A stretch of 64,000 bases of DNA, taken from assembly GCF_019801015.1 (NCBI RefSeq), contig NZ_JAHVJZ010000001.1, positions 930,001 to 994,000 on the forward strand, in the 5' to 3' direction. Within the stretch, counting starts at the first letter, position 1. Each line of letters starts with the position of its first letter. The DNA is from Marinobacter nauticus (lineage in GTDB: Bacteria; Pseudomonadota; Gammaproteobacteria; Enterobacterales; Shewanellaceae). Below are positions 43,128-52,575 of this stretch, piece after piece. The position numbers and the translations under genes were made by a program. Below the pieces are notes generated by a model. That model searched no databases, was not told where the DNA came from, and saw only the letters and a list, made by a program, of their open reading frames with translations.

Positions 43128-44153
43128 TCAGGCTCTGAGCAGATCCGTCACCTGCGAGCGGGACAGGTTGGCCTGCGCCATCAGCGCCGCCACCTGACTG
43201 GCAAAGGGCGAACGGGCCAGCTCCCGATTCAGGTCTGCCATAACCGTATCGACATCGCCGGTGCCGGTATGACGTCGGATCTTATCCAGTCGCGCCGACA
43301 CCGTGGCCTGGAGGCCATCCAGCTCGCTGAGCTGACTCTCCACTTTGTTCAGGGTTTTACGGATCTTGGCCTGAGCCTGCTTGAGCTGGTCCAGACTTTC
43401 AAAGCGCCACTCCCGGGGGTCGGCCCAGGGGTAAACCTCCTGGGTCTTCATCAGAACCCCATCGCCGGCAGGAAGGCGCTGGCCCTGGCCGGACAGCCAC
43501 AAGCCACCATCAAGCACCTTTTGCTGCTGCTGATCGAGCATCAGTACCGGGCGCCCATCCCGGCCCACCTGAACCTGCACGCCCACGCCCGCCAGGCCAT
43601 CGCGTAATGCGGTCAGTACCTGCTTGGCGTCCGCCTGCCCCGGCAGCGTGAACTCAGCGCGCTGCTCGCCAAACTGTACAGTGATGCGTTCATCTCTCGG
43701 TTTGGCGGCAGCCAGATCGGTTCCTTTGATCGCGTATTGTCTTGGTGCCGGACTCTGCTTACTGGTGACCAGGTTCAGCTGATGGTCCACCAGGGTCTTG
43801 CCACGGTACTCGGCAGTGAGGTTCAGCAGCTTATCCCGCTGCTGCGCCATCGCCTGACCGTTGCCGTTACCCTCGCCCTGACGCAACGCCTGATCCACCT
43901 GACGCTGGAGCAGGCTTAACTGAGTCTGGGCCTGACGCAGCACCTGAGCGCCGGTTTGTGCCGCCGCCACCTGATGCTGGCCCTGACCAATGGCCGCCCA
44001 ACGACGATAGCTCTCCATCCGCCACTGGGGCAGGTCCACGCCGGATTTGGCGCGCTCCTTGGCCGGCGTTCCGCTGGCAGACAGGCCTGCCGGTGCGGCC
44101 TGCGCCTCTCGTCGTTGTTGTACCGACAGCGCGTCGGAAACGGCACTGACCAT
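43128..44153 (-). CDS. lafW: LafW-like hook-associated/flagellin-like protein
   Basis: A 341-residue protein at the position of lafW, between flgL and lafA. The N-terminal half contains a long helical segment ('WAAIGQGQHQVAAAQTGAQVLRQAQTQLSLLQRQVDQALRQG'), and the C-terminus 'FASQVAALMAQANLSRSQVTDLL' resembles the flagellin D0 ending ('AMLAQANQ...VLSLL'). It may be a minor filament or hook-junction protein. The gene name is by position and this end similarity; direct similarity to known LafW cannot be tested here. Confidence 0.65.
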   Translation of the reverse strand: MVSAVSDALSVQQRREAQAAPAGLSASGTPAKERAKSGVDLPQWRMESYRRWAAIGQGQHQVAAAQTGAQVLRQAQTQLSLLQRQVDQALRQGEGNGNGQAMAQQRDKLLNLTAEYRGKTLVDHQLNLVTSKQSPAPRQYAIKGTDLAAAKPRDERITVQFGEQRAEFTLPGQADAKQVLTALRDGLAGVGVQVQVGRDGRPVLMLDQQQQKVLDGGLWLSGQGQRLPAGDGVLMKTQEVYPWADPREWRFESLDQLKQAQAKIRKTLNKVESQLSELDGLQATVSARLDKIRRHTGTGDVDTVMADLNRELARSPFASQVAALMAQANLSRSQVTDLLRA

Positions 44154-44164
44154 CCTGGGTCTCC

Positions 44165-45079
44165 TTACAGATGGTTAAACAGACTGAGCTGGTTGATCTT
44201 GACGTAGCTTTGCTGGGTCGCCTGCAGCGCCGTCAGATAGGTGGCCAGCGCCAGGCTGGCTTCCGAATAGTCGAGGTTTTCAATCTCGCCGATCAGCTCC
44301 TGGTTGAACATGCCGATGTCCTGATGCGCGGTTTCCAGCAGATCCATCGCCTGCTGTCGGCCGCCCAGCTCGGTCATGGTCTGGCCGATGCTGCCCATGG
44401 CGCTGTCAATGGTGCTCAGGGCACTGTCAAACGCGGCCTCAAAAGCGGGGTCTCCGGGGGCCAGGTTGGGGTCTTCCAGCACCGAAATCCAGTTATCCAG
44501 CTCATTAAAGATGTCGCTGCCGCCAGAGAAGAAGATGGCGCCGGCGGTGTCATTGCCGGGCACCCAGTTGCCCTCGCCCACCGGCACATCACGCTGGGCC
44601 AGGTCACCCTGGTAGACCCAGTTGCCATTGGCGTCACGTTCCACCGCCGGCGTGTTCACCTCATTGCCGGAGTAGATGTATTTGCCTTTCTCATCCTTGG
44701 CATTGACGTGCTCCACCAGCGAGTCCTGCAACACCCGCAACTCGGCAGCGATGCCCATGCGATCGGCATGGCTCAGTGCGCCGTTATTGCCCTGCAGGGT
44801 CAGGTCCCGCACCCGGTACATCACGTTGTTCATGTTATCCAGGGCGGACTCGGAGCGGCTCAGGCTCATCCGCAGACTGGAGATGTTGCTCATGTACTGG
44901 TTCAGCGACGCCTGCTCACGCTGCAGGCTCAGGGACTGCACCGCGCCCAGCGGATCGTCCGACGGCACATTCAGTTTTTTACCGGTGCTCATCTGCTGCA
45001 GCACCTTGCCATAGTTGGCCTGATTGGTCTGCATGCTGTTGATGTTCAGCCGATGCATCTGTTGCATGGATACGCGCAT
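44165..45079 (-). CDS. flgL: lateral hook-filament junction protein FlgL
   Basis: A 304-residue HAP3 protein with flagellin-like ends: 'MRVSMQQMHRLNINSMQTNQANYGKVLQQMSTGKKLNVPSDDPLGAVQSLSLQREQ' region at the start and 'EIENLDYSEASLALATYLTALQATQQSYVKINQLSLFNHL' at the C-terminus. It joins hook and filament with FlgK. It lies 12 bases after flgK. Confidence 0.95.
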   Translation of the reverse strand: MRVSMQQMHRLNINSMQTNQANYGKVLQQMSTGKKLNVPSDDPLGAVQSLSLQREQASLNQYMSNISSLRMSLSRSESALDNMNNVMYRVRDLTLQGNNGALSHADRMGIAAELRVLQDSLVEHVNAKDEKGKYIYSGNEVNTPAVERDANGNWVYQGDLAQRDVPVGEGNWVPGNDTAGAIFFSGGSDIFNELDNWISVLEDPNLAPGDPAFEAAFDSALSTIDSAMGSIGQTMTELGGRQQAMDLLETAHQDIGMFNQELIGEIENLDYSEASLALATYLTALQATQQSYVKINQLSLFNHL

Positions 45080-45091
45080 GGTCGGAACTCC

Positions 45092-46465
45092 TTAGAACAT
45101 GGTCAGCATGGTTTGGAACAACTGATCAGCGGTGCTGATCACCTTGGCGTTGGCTTGGTAAGCCTGCTGGTAGACGATGATGTTGACCCCTTCTTCGTCC
45201 AGGTTCACCGCACTGACGCTGTCGCGCTCGTTCAGCGAACGCAGCAGTTCACCATCAGCCGCATCGGACTCCAGTTGTGCCTGACGGCTCTGAATGCCCA
45301 GCTCACCCAGGTACATGGCGTACGCCTCGTTAAGGGTGGCGTCAGTGCCCAGAGAGGTGAAGGTCAGCTTGGTGTCCGCCAGCGCCAGCAGGTCTTTCAG
45401 GTTGCTGTTGTCGCCTGGCGTGCCATCCTGGCCAAACGCCAGCATGTCAGCGGTAAACCCGTCGGTGACCTTCAGCGTACCGGCCGGATTGGCGGGGTCG
45501 TAGGTGAACAGGTCCAGCGCCGGGGCATTGCCGTTGAGGTCGGTACCGTTGGCCAGAATGCTGTTAAAGCCATCGGCCATCTGCATCGCCAGTTCATCGA
45601 TAAAGTCGCGGCTCTGCTGCCAGTTGGTGTCCCGGTAGTCCACCAGCGCCCCCAGCTTGCCGCCCAATTCGTCCTGGATCTCATAGGTGGTGCCACCGAT
45701 GGTCAGGCTCAGGGCGGAAATCTGCGGGTTGTTGGGATCCGGGAAAGCTTCAAAGGTGGCCGCAGAGGTGCCCAACACCAACGGCTGCCCCTTCGGCAGG
45801 GTAATGTTGATGGTGCCGTCGGCGTTGTCGGTGGTGCGAATGTCCACCATCTCTGCCAGCTCCGCCACCGCCTGATCCCGGGCATCCAGCAACTGCGGCG
45901 GCACTTCACCGCTGCCCATGTTGCTTTGGATCTCTTTGTTGATCCGGGCGATGTTTTCCAGCCGGGTGTTGATCTCAGTGACCGAGCCTTTGATCTGCTC
46001 TTCCACCTGCTTGAGCTGGCTTTCCAGACTCTGGTTGATGGTGGAAAACCGGCTGGCCAACGCCTTGGCTTCATTCATCACACTCTGACGGGTGGCGATG
46101 TCATTGGGGCTTTCCATGGCGGCATTGAGGGCACCAAACAGGCTGTCCAGCCCCATGGAGATGCTGGCCCCCTTGGAACCGAACACCTCTTCGGTTTTAC
46201 CCAGGTAGGAGGCCTTGGTGTTGGAAAAGCCGGCCTGGGTGCTGGCGCGCCAAACCTGAGCGGTGAGGTATTCGTCGGCGACCCGGCGCACGCCGTCCAC
46301 CTGGACGCCGGAACCGGCGCCCATAAACCCACCGGGGCGGGCACTCACCAGCAGTTGCTGGCGGCTGTAGCCCGGCGTGGTGGCGTTGGCGATGTTGTTG
46401 GAAGTGACGGCCAGATGCATCTGGGCTGCGTGCAGCCCGGAAAGGCCATTACCAAGCATGTTCAT
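45092..46465 (-). CDS. flgK: lateral hook-filament junction protein FlgK
   Basis: A 457-residue HAP1 protein. It begins 'LGNGLSGLHAAQMHLAVTSNNIANATTPGYSRQQLL', the rod-hook family N-motif, and ends 'VNLDEEGVNIIVYQQAYQANAKVISTADQLFQTML'. Its ATG shares one base with the flgJ stop codon. Confidence 0.95.
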   Translation of the reverse strand: MNMLGNGLSGLHAAQMHLAVTSNNIANATTPGYSRQQLLVSARPGGFMGAGSGVQVDGVRRVADEYLTAQVWRASTQAGFSNTKASYLGKTEEVFGSKGASISMGLDSLFGALNAAMESPNDIATRQSVMNEAKALASRFSTINQSLESQLKQVEEQIKGSVTEINTRLENIARINKEIQSNMGSGEVPPQLLDARDQAVAELAEMVDIRTTDNADGTINITLPKGQPLVLGTSAATFEAFPDPNNPQISALSLTIGGTTYEIQDELGGKLGALVDYRDTNWQQSRDFIDELAMQMADGFNSILANGTDLNGNAPALDLFTYDPANPAGTLKVTDGFTADMLAFGQDGTPGDNSNLKDLLALADTKLTFTSLGTDATLNEAYAMYLGELGIQSRQAQLESDAADGELLRSLNERDSVSAVNLDEEGVNIIVYQQAYQANAKVISTADQLFQTMLTMF

Positions 46466-46893
46466 TAGGACTCCTTATCAGCCCGGGGGAACACCAGGGC
46501 TGGTTGCATGGCGCGGATGGGCACCACCTGAGGTTGCGTCTCTTGCCCGTTATGGGCGACCGAAGCGGCCTCTGGCTTTAGTGCTTCCGCACCGCGCGGC
46601 GACAACTGGCGCACCATCACTTCCGCCAATCCCATGCCCTGGTTCTGGCTCATGCTCTGGGCCAGCTCGGCGTCGTAGAAGTCGTGGAACACCCCGCGTT
46701 TTTCGCTCAGGGGCCCCGACTCGTCTTTCAGCGCATCGGTGGCAGAGCGCATCTGCTTCAGGACGGTTTGCAGAAACTGGGTTTCAAACTGTCGGGCCAC
46801 CTCGCGGATGGCACCGGCTTCACCGTGCTGCTGTTTCAGTTGGTGAGCACTCATGCCCGCCAGTGCGCTCTGCGGTTGTTCTATACGGCTCAT
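46465..46893 (-). CDS. flgJ: lateral rod protein FlgJ without muramidase domain
   Basis: A 142-residue protein holding only the rod-binding half: 'AIREVARQFETQFLQTVLKQMRSATDAL' and 'FHDFYDAELAQSMSQNQGMGLAEVMVRQL'. The C-terminal glucosaminidase domain of the roughly 300-residue enteric FlgJ is absent, leaving only a Pro/Glu-rich tail. Lateral rod passage through peptidoglycan must therefore use an enzyme encoded elsewhere. Confidence 0.92.
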   Translation of the reverse strand: MSRIEQPQSALAGMSAHQLKQQHGEAGAIREVARQFETQFLQTVLKQMRSATDALKDESGPLSEKRGVFHDFYDAELAQSMSQNQGMGLAEVMVRQLSPRGAEALKPEAASVAHNGQETQPQVVPIRAMQPALVFPRADKES

Positions 46894-47987
46894 CAGATCA
46901 CCACCAGTTCTGCGTCCAGGGCACCGGCTTCATCCAGCGCCTGAAGGATCGCCATCAGGTCGGTCGGTGCCGCGCCAAGGCTGTTCACCGCCCGGACAAT
47001 CTCATCCAGGCTGGTGCCTTCCGGCCACACAAACATGTTGGCGCTGCCCTGGTTGATGTCGATCTGACTGTCCTGGATCACCGTGGTCTCCCCGCCACCA
47101 AAGGCGTTGGGCTGGCTCACCTGCTGACGCTCGGTGATGGTCACGGTCAGGTTGCCGTGGCTCACCGCAGCGCGTTGTACCCGGACCTCCTGGCCAATCA
47201 CCACGGTACCGGTGCGGCTGTTAAACACGATCCGCGGACGCTGACGCCCCACTTCCACTTCCAGCTCCTCCAGCATCGACATAAAAGTCACGCGCTGGCG
47301 AGGGTCCATCGGTGCCTGAACCAGCACTTTGGCGTGGTCCTGGGCCCGGGCGACATCCGGGCCAAACAGGTCGTTGACGCTGCGCTCAATATTGCGCGCG
47401 GTTTTGAAGCTCGGCTGACGCAGGTTAAGGACGATGTCCGGCAGTTCGGTAAAGGTGGAGGGAATGTCCGCTTCCAGAATGCCACCGCTGGGGATCAGAC
47501 CAACGGTCGGTGTGTTGATGGTCACGGAGCTGCCATTGCGGCCCTCGGCAGTGATGCCGCCCACCACCAGGTTACCCTGAGCTACCGCGTAGACTTCACC
47601 GTCAACACCGTGCAGCGGAGTCATCAGCAGGGTGCCACCGCGCAGGCTTTTGGCGTCACCGATGGAGGACACGGTGACATTGACCGTCTGCCCCGGGCTC
47701 GCCAATGGCGGAACCGTGGCGTGCACCGCGACAGCCGCCACGTTTTTCAGTTTGGGGTCGATGCGATCATCCAGTTGCACGCCAAACTGCTTGAGCATGT
47801 TGACCACCGACTGGCTGGTGAAGCGCACCTGGGATTTGTCACCGGTGCCGTCCAGCCCCACTACCAGGCCATAGCCCACCAACTGGTTTTCCCGCACGCC
47901 CTGAACATCAACGATGTCCATCAGCGGCCGGGCCTGCAGAGGCAGCGCCAGCAAGGCCGTGAGCAGAAGTCCAAAGAGTTGTCTCAT
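46893..47987 (-). CDS. flgI: lateral flagellar P-ring protein FlgI
   Basis: A 364-residue periplasmic ring protein with a signal peptide (cleaved after 'LQA') and the FlgI signature '[28 protein letters not shown]', 'VNMLKQFGV' and '[15 protein letters not shown]' at the C-terminus. It overlaps flgJ by one base and follows flgH by nine. Confidence 0.96.
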   Translation of the reverse strand: MRQLFGLLLTALLALPLQARPLMDIVDVQGVRENQLVGYGLVVGLDGTGDKSQVRFTSQSVVNMLKQFGVQLDDRIDPKLKNVAAVAVHATVPPLASPGQTVNVTVSSIGDAKSLRGGTLLMTPLHGVDGEVYAVAQGNLVVGGITAEGRNGSSVTINTPTVGLIPSGGILEADIPSTFTELPDIVLNLRQPSFKTARNIERSVNDLFGPDVARAQDHAKVLVQAPMDPRQRVTFMSMLEELEVEVGRQRPRIVFNSRTGTVVIGQEVRVQRAAVSHGNLTVTITERQQVSQPNAFGGGETTVIQDSQIDINQGSANMFVWPEGTSLDEIVRAVNSLGAAPTDLMAILQALDEAGALDAELVVI

Positions 47988-47996
47988 TGATTCGCC

Positions 47997-48692
47997 TCAG
48001 AATGGGAAGATCGGGTCGTTGAAGAAGCGCATGCCCCAGCCCGGTGCATTCACTTCGGCCAGCGTGCCGCGGCCGCCGTAGCTGATGCGGGCGTCAGCAA
48101 TGCGCTGGGAGGAGATGCGGTTGGCCTGATCAACGTCTTCCGGACGGACCAGCCCCACCAGTCGGATGTATTCATCCCCCTGATTCAGGCGCAGCCATTT
48201 TTCACCGCGGATAACCAGCACGCCGTTCGGCAGTACGTTGGCCACCGTTACCGTGATGGCACCGGTCAGCTGGTTTTGCTGAGAGGAGGATCCGTTACCG
48301 GAAAAATCCCTTCCTCCCCCCAGTTGTGCCTGGCCCGAACCGGTGTTATTGCCAAACCCATAAGACCCCGAGCCCTGAAGGCTGGAGTCTTTTGAGGTGC
48401 TGGTGTCCGCCTTTTTGCTGGCCTGGGTTTTCTCTTCCAGATCCACCGTCAGGATGTCACCAACGCGGTACGCCCGCCGGTCCTGGTAGAGCGCCAGGTT
48501 GTAGCCCTTGCGATACAGGCTGCCGTGGCTGGGGGTCGGCAGAGAGAACTCCAACGCCGGCGGCGCGTATTCCGGCGCATCCGGAGCCACCGGCTCCGGA
48601 AGGTAGTTGCTGCTGCAGCCTGCCAGAAACATCAGGCACAACATGCCCCACAGTTTGGCGAGGCCGGCTCGGTTAAGGCACCAGGCTGTCAT
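47997..48692 (-). CDS. flgH: lateral flagellar L-ring lipoprotein FlgH
   Basis: A 231-residue outer-membrane lipoprotein, lipobox FLAGC (Cys about 26), with 'YQDRRAYRVGDILTVDLEEKTQASKKADTSTSKDSS' and 'LPNGVLVIRGEKWLRLNQGDEYIRLVGLVRPEDV', the FlgH core. It forms the outer-membrane bushing of the rod. Confidence 0.96.
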   Translation of the reverse strand: MTAWCLNRAGLAKLWGMLCLMFLAGCSSNYLPEPVAPDAPEYAPPALEFSLPTPSHGSLYRKGYNLALYQDRRAYRVGDILTVDLEEKTQASKKADTSTSKDSSLQGSGSYGFGNNTGSGQAQLGGGRDFSGNGSSSQQNQLTGAITVTVANVLPNGVLVIRGEKWLRLNQGDEYIRLVGLVRPEDVDQANRISSQRIADARISYGGRGTLAEVNAPGWGMRFFNDPIFPF

Positions 48693-48702
48693 GGCTCTCT
48701 CC

Positions 48703-49488
48703 TTACAGCACCTGGTTCAGGTACTTGAGCATGTCGTCAGTGGAGGAAACCACTTTGGCGTTCATCTCGTAAGCGCGCTGAGTGGAGATCATCTCCACCA
48801 TCTCCTCCACCACGTTGACGTTGGCGCCTTCCAGGGTGCCCTGCTTCAGCTGACCCATGGCGGCATCGCCGGGGATCCCCTCAATGGCGACGCCGGAGGC
48901 GGCCGTTTCGCGATAGAGGTTATTGCCAAACGCTTCCAAGCCCGCCGGGTTGGTGAAGTTCACCAGGGTGATCTGGCCCAGCTCCTGAGGCTCGGCATCA
49001 CCGGCGATCTGGGCGGTCACAATGCCGTCAGAGCCAATCGTGACGGTCAGGGCGTCTTCGGGGATCTCAACCGCAGGCACCATCGGCATCCCTTCGGAGG
49101 TCACCACCATGCCATCGGCATTGCGGTAAAACTGGCCGTCACGGGTGTACGCGAAATCGCCATTGGGCTGCTCCACCTGGAAGAAGCCCTGCCCCATGAT
49201 CGCCAGATCCAGCGGCTGATTGGTGGTGATGATGTCACCGGTGGAGAACACCTTCTGGGTGCCGGTAATGCGCACGCCGGTACCCAGTTGCAGACCGGAG
49301 GGCAGCTCGTTTTGCTGATCGGCCATGGCGCCGGGCTGACGCTGCGTCTGGTAGAACAGGTCATTAAAGGAGACCCGGTCACGCTTAAAGCCGGTGGTGT
49401 TCACGTTCGCCAGGTTGTTGGCGATGGTGGTCATTTTGGTGTCTTGGGCGGTCAGGCCGGTTTTGCTGACCCACAGTGCAGATTGCAT
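48703..49488 (-). CDS. flgG: lateral distal rod protein FlgG
   Basis: A 261-residue rod protein of usual length: 'MQSALWVSKTGLTAQDTKMTTIANNLANVNTTGFKRDRVSFNDLFYQTQRQPGA' N-terminal region, 'PLDLAIMGQGFFQVEQPNGDFAYTRDGQF' and the C-terminal 'ISTQRAYEMNAKVVSSTDDMLKYLNQ'. It lies ten bases before flgH. Confidence 0.96.
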   Translation of the reverse strand: MQSALWVSKTGLTAQDTKMTTIANNLANVNTTGFKRDRVSFNDLFYQTQRQPGAMADQQNELPSGLQLGTGVRITGTQKVFSTGDIITTNQPLDLAIMGQGFFQVEQPNGDFAYTRDGQFYRNADGMVVTSEGMPMVPAVEIPEDALTVTIGSDGIVTAQIAGDAEPQELGQITLVNFTNPAGLEAFGNNLYRETAASGVAIEGIPGDAAMGQLKQGTLEGANVNVVEEMVEMISTQRAYEMNAKVVSSTDDMLKYLNQVL

Positions 49489-49503
49489 CGTTATCTCTCT
49501 TGG

Positions 49504-50232
49504 TTATCCGTCACGCAGCAGCCGGTTCCCGGACTGGGCCAGGGTTTCGGCGCTCTTCATCAATTTCACCTGCAGCTCAAACTGTCGCGACAGGGACATG
49601 GAGGCCAGCAGCTCTTCAACGGCAGTCACGTTACTGCCCTCAAGAAAGCCATTGGCCAGTTTGACCGCCTCGTCCTGAGGGGCGATCCCGCCCTGCTCCA
49701 GGCGCATCAGGCCGTCCTGTCCCTTCACCAGCTGGTTGGCTTCGGGGTCGACCAGCTTGAGCTGGCCCACCTCTTCAATCAGGCCACCTTCGGCGGGCAG
49801 CACGCTGATGGTGCCGTCCTCGCCGATGTTCAGCTCCTTGTACTCCGGCAGCTGAATCGGGCCGTCGAGTCCCATCACGGCGCGGCCATCGATGGTGACA
49901 AAGCCATCGGCGTCCAGCACCATCCCGCCGGCGCGGGTGTAGGCCTCGCCATCGCCGGTCTGAACGGTCAGCCAACCGTCCCCCTGGATGGCCACATCCA
50001 GGTCCCGTCCGGTGGCGTTCAGTTCGCCGGCTCGCAGGTTGGCGCCGGTTTGCTGGGTCTGCGCCAACACCCGGGTGGGCAGGCCGCTGCCCCCCAGGGA
50101 GTGAGCCTGAACCCGCTCCAGATCGGCGCGGAAGCCGTTGGTGTTGAGGTTGGCCAGGTTATTGGCGCGGATGGTTTGCGCTTCCATCACCCGGTTGGCG
50201 CCGCTGGCCGCGGTATAAAGCAGCTTATCCAT
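49504..50232 (-). CDS. flgF: lateral proximal rod protein FlgF
   Basis: A 242-residue rod protein with 'MDKLLYTAASGANRVMEAQTIRANNLANLNTNGFRADLERVQ' at the start, 'DLDVAIQGDGWLTVQTGDGEAYTRAG' and a C-terminal 'MSLSRQFELQVKLMKSAETLAQSGNRLLRDG'. It is followed by flgG after 15 bases. Confidence 0.95.
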   Translation of the reverse strand: MDKLLYTAASGANRVMEAQTIRANNLANLNTNGFRADLERVQAHSLGGSGLPTRVLAQTQQTGANLRAGELNATGRDLDVAIQGDGWLTVQTGDGEAYTRAGGMVLDADGFVTIDGRAVMGLDGPIQLPEYKELNIGEDGTISVLPAEGGLIEEVGQLKLVDPEANQLVKGQDGLMRLEQGGIAPQDEAVKLANGFLEGSNVTAVEELLASMSLSRQFELQVKLMKSAETLAQSGNRLLRDG

Positions 50233-50242
50233 GACTCAGCCC

Positions 50243-51466
50243 TTAGATGGCAGCGAACAGCGCCTGAGTCAGCTTGTCCTGCGTGCTGATCACCTTGGCG
50301 TTGGACTGATAGTTGCGCTGGGCGGTCATCAGGTTAACCAGTTCCCCGGTCAGGTCGACGTTGGAGCCCTCAATGGCGCCCGCTGTCAGGGTGCCCATGG
50401 TGCCGGTACCCGCTGCACCAATCACCGCCTGACCGGAAGCGTAGGTGGCGGTCCAGGCGGTATTGCCCACCTGCTGCAAACCATTGGGGTTGGCAAAGTT
50501 GGCCAGAATCACCTGGCCCTGGAGCTGGTCCTGGCCGTTGGTGTACACGCCATACAGCATGCCGTTGTCGTCGATGCGGATGCCGCTCAGCTCACCGGAG
50601 CTGTAGCCATCCTGGCTCATGCTGGCCACGGCAAAGTCGGAACCGAACTGGGTGGCGCCCTTAAAGCTCAACGCCACATCCAGCGCGGAGGCGCCGTCCA
50701 GTACCGGGTTGCCATCGGCGTCCACCAGGTTGTCCGGGATGTTGAGGGTCAGGTCACCACCGCTGACCAGCTTGCCGTCAGAGTCAAAGGTGATGGAGGT
50801 GTCGGAGGCGTAGGCCGTAACGTCGGTGCCGTCCAGCTCATAACGGACTTCCCACTGGTTCGGACCGGTCTTCATGTAGTACTGGGTCAGGTTGTGCTCG
50901 TTACCCAGGGAGTCGTAGATCTTGGTGGAGTTCAGGGCGTGGTAGGTGGACGGGTCGGACGGATCAAAGTCAGCCGGGTCTACCGCGTCATTACGGGAAT
51001 CCAGGTTCAGAACCAGCCCCATAGACGTGGTGGCACTGGCCGGCAGAGAGCCGTTCTGCACCTGCAAGTCGGTCACGGCACCGGTCAGCAGCTGGCCGTT
51101 GGGTCCGACCTGGTAACCCTGCAGCACACCGCCATGGGCATCAACGATGTAGCCATCCTTGTCCTGACCAAACATGCCGGAGCGGGTGTAGGTCATGGTG
51201 CCCTGGTTGCTGGTCATAAAGAATCCGCCGCCGGAGATGGCCATATCCATCTCGCGGCCGGTGTAGAGCACATCGCCGCCGGCATTGAAGTTCTGGGACA
51301 CGTTGGCCACCGCCACACCGCCGCCCTGACCGCCTGCATAGACGGAGGCAAACTCAGTGCGGGAGCCACGGAAGCCCGGGGTGGACACGTTGGCGATGTT
51401 GTTGGAGATGGTGTTCAGTTCCTGGCTGGTGCTGCGCAGGCCGGACAGAGCAATATTGAAAGACAT
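50243..51466 (-). CDS. flgE: lateral flagellar hook protein FlgE
   Basis: A 407-residue hook subunit: 'MSFNIALSGLRSTSQELNTISNNIANVSTPGFRGSRTEF' N-terminal region, 'EMDMAISGGGFFMTSNQGTMTYTRSGMFG', and the ending 'GELVNLMTAQRNYQSNAKVISTQDKLTQALF'. The ATG follows GAGAGGAAC; a longer frame upstream runs into the flgD end and is rejected. Confidence 0.96.
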   Translation of the reverse strand: MSFNIALSGLRSTSQELNTISNNIANVSTPGFRGSRTEFASVYAGGQGGGVAVANVSQNFNAGGDVLYTGREMDMAISGGGFFMTSNQGTMTYTRSGMFGQDKDGYIVDAHGGVLQGYQVGPNGQLLTGAVTDLQVQNGSLPASATTSMGLVLNLDSRNDAVDPADFDPSDPSTYHALNSTKIYDSLGNEHNLTQYYMKTGPNQWEVRYELDGTDVTAYASDTSITFDSDGKLVSGGDLTLNIPDNLVDADGNPVLDGASALDVALSFKGATQFGSDFAVASMSQDGYSSGELSGIRIDDNGMLYGVYTNGQDQLQGQVILANFANPNGLQQVGNTAWTATYASGQAVIGAAGTGTMGTLTAGAIEGSNVDLTGELVNLMTAQRNYQSNAKVISTQDKLTQALFAAI

Positions 51467-51485
51467 GAGGGTTCCTCTCTGGCCG

Positions 51486-52154
51486 TCAGGCCATTTCACG
51501 AATATCGAAAATGGACACCGCACCCAGGCCGTGGCCCAGTTCCAGCATCATGTAGCCAGTGGCGGAGTTGATGTGCACTTTGTTGACGGTGGCTGCCACC
51601 ATGGTGAGCGCTTCGCCGCTTTCACCACCGGCCACGGTCTTGGCTTTCAGCCCGTATTCACCAGGCGGCAGGCCCAGTGCTTCCGGGTCCAGCTCAAAGG
51701 TCACTTCCCCTTTGGACTGGCTGCCTTTCTCGATGGTGGCTACCACGTCGCCATTCTCATCGGTCACTTCCAGGGTGAGGGACTCAACACCGTTCTCCAG
51801 GAAGATTTTGCCGTCCACCACGTCGGTGCCCAGCTCAACGCTGTCCGCGTCCACCAGGACTTCGCGGCCAATCAGGTTGGTGGTGCCCAGCACCTGCAGG
51901 TTCTCCATCAGGATCGCCTGGTTATGCTGGCCAACCCGCAGATGCTCAAGGCTCTCGACCTGGGAGAATTGGGCCAGCTGGGTTACGTATTCGGTGCCGT
52001 CCAGTGGGTTGAGCGGATCCTGGTTCTGGATCTGCGCCACCATCAGGGTCAGGAATTCGTTCTTCAGCGCGGTGGAGCTGTTGGGGTTACTGTTGACCTG
52101 TGCGTCGGCGCTGGTCTGACTGGCTTGTGCGCCATCAAGGGCGATGCTGTTCAC
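51486..52154 (-). CDS. flgD: lateral hook-capping protein FlgD
   Basis: A 222-residue hook assembly scaffold with 'NEFLTLMVAQIQNQDPLNPLDGTEYVTQLAQFSQVESLEHL', the FlgD N-motif, then a Fn3/tudor-like C-terminal part. It starts at GTG eight bases behind GGAGGG, overlapping the flgC end region. Confidence 0.95.
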   Translation of the reverse strand: MNSIALDGAQASQTSADAQVNSNPNSSTALKNEFLTLMVAQIQNQDPLNPLDGTEYVTQLAQFSQVESLEHLRVGQHNQAILMENLQVLGTTNLIGREVLVDADSVELGTDVVDGKIFLENGVESLTLEVTDENGDVVATIEKGSQSKGEVTFELDPEALGLPPGEYGLKAKTVAGGESGEALTMVAATVNKVHINSATGYMMLELGHGLGAVSIFDIREMA

Positions 52155-52156
52155 CG

Positions 52157-52573
52157 TTACATCCCTCCGAGTTTGAGCAGGCTCTGCTGCATCGAGCGGG
52201 CGCGGGACATGATGTCCACGCTGGTTTCAAAAGCCCGGGTGGCGGCCATCATGTCGGCCATCTCCTGGACGGTGTTAACGTTGGAATACGTGACGTAGCC
52301 CTGGTCATTGGCCATCGGGTGGTCCGGCTCATAGCGGCTTTCCAGCGGGGCGTCCGACTGCACGACGCCGGCGATCTTGACGTTGGCGCTGACGCCGCCC
52401 TCATTGCTCTGTTCATACAGAGTCTGAAACACCGGTTTGAGCGCCCGATAGGCGCTGTTTTCGTCCGGTGCTGCCGCTTCCGCGTTGGCCAGGTTACTGG
52501 CCACGGTATTGAGGCGGATGCTCTGGGCGTTCATCGCCGAACCGGCGATCTGATAGATGTCGACAAAGGACAT
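52157..52573 (-). CDS. flgC: lateral proximal rod protein FlgC
   Basis: A 138-residue rod protein: 'IAGSAMNAQSIRLNTVASNLANAEAAAPDENSAYRALKPVFQ' and 'YVTYSNVNTVQEMADMMAATRAFETSVDIM' at the C-terminus. Spaced two bases from flgB. Confidence 0.95.
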   Translation of the reverse strand: MSFVDIYQIAGSAMNAQSIRLNTVASNLANAEAAAPDENSAYRALKPVFQTLYEQSNEGGVSANVKIAGVVQSDAPLESRYEPDHPMANDQGYVTYSNVNTVQEMADMMAATRAFETSVDIMSRARSMQQSLLKLGGM

Positions 52574-52575
52574 GA

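Noticed and set aside
44171-46468. 765-residue open frame antisense to flgL and flgK
   Set aside because: It is an artefact of codon bias in the two flagellar genes, which are certain on the other strand.
48607-50289. 560-residue open frame antisense to flgG and flgF
   Set aside because: It lies fully opposite confirmed rod genes and has no protein-like features.
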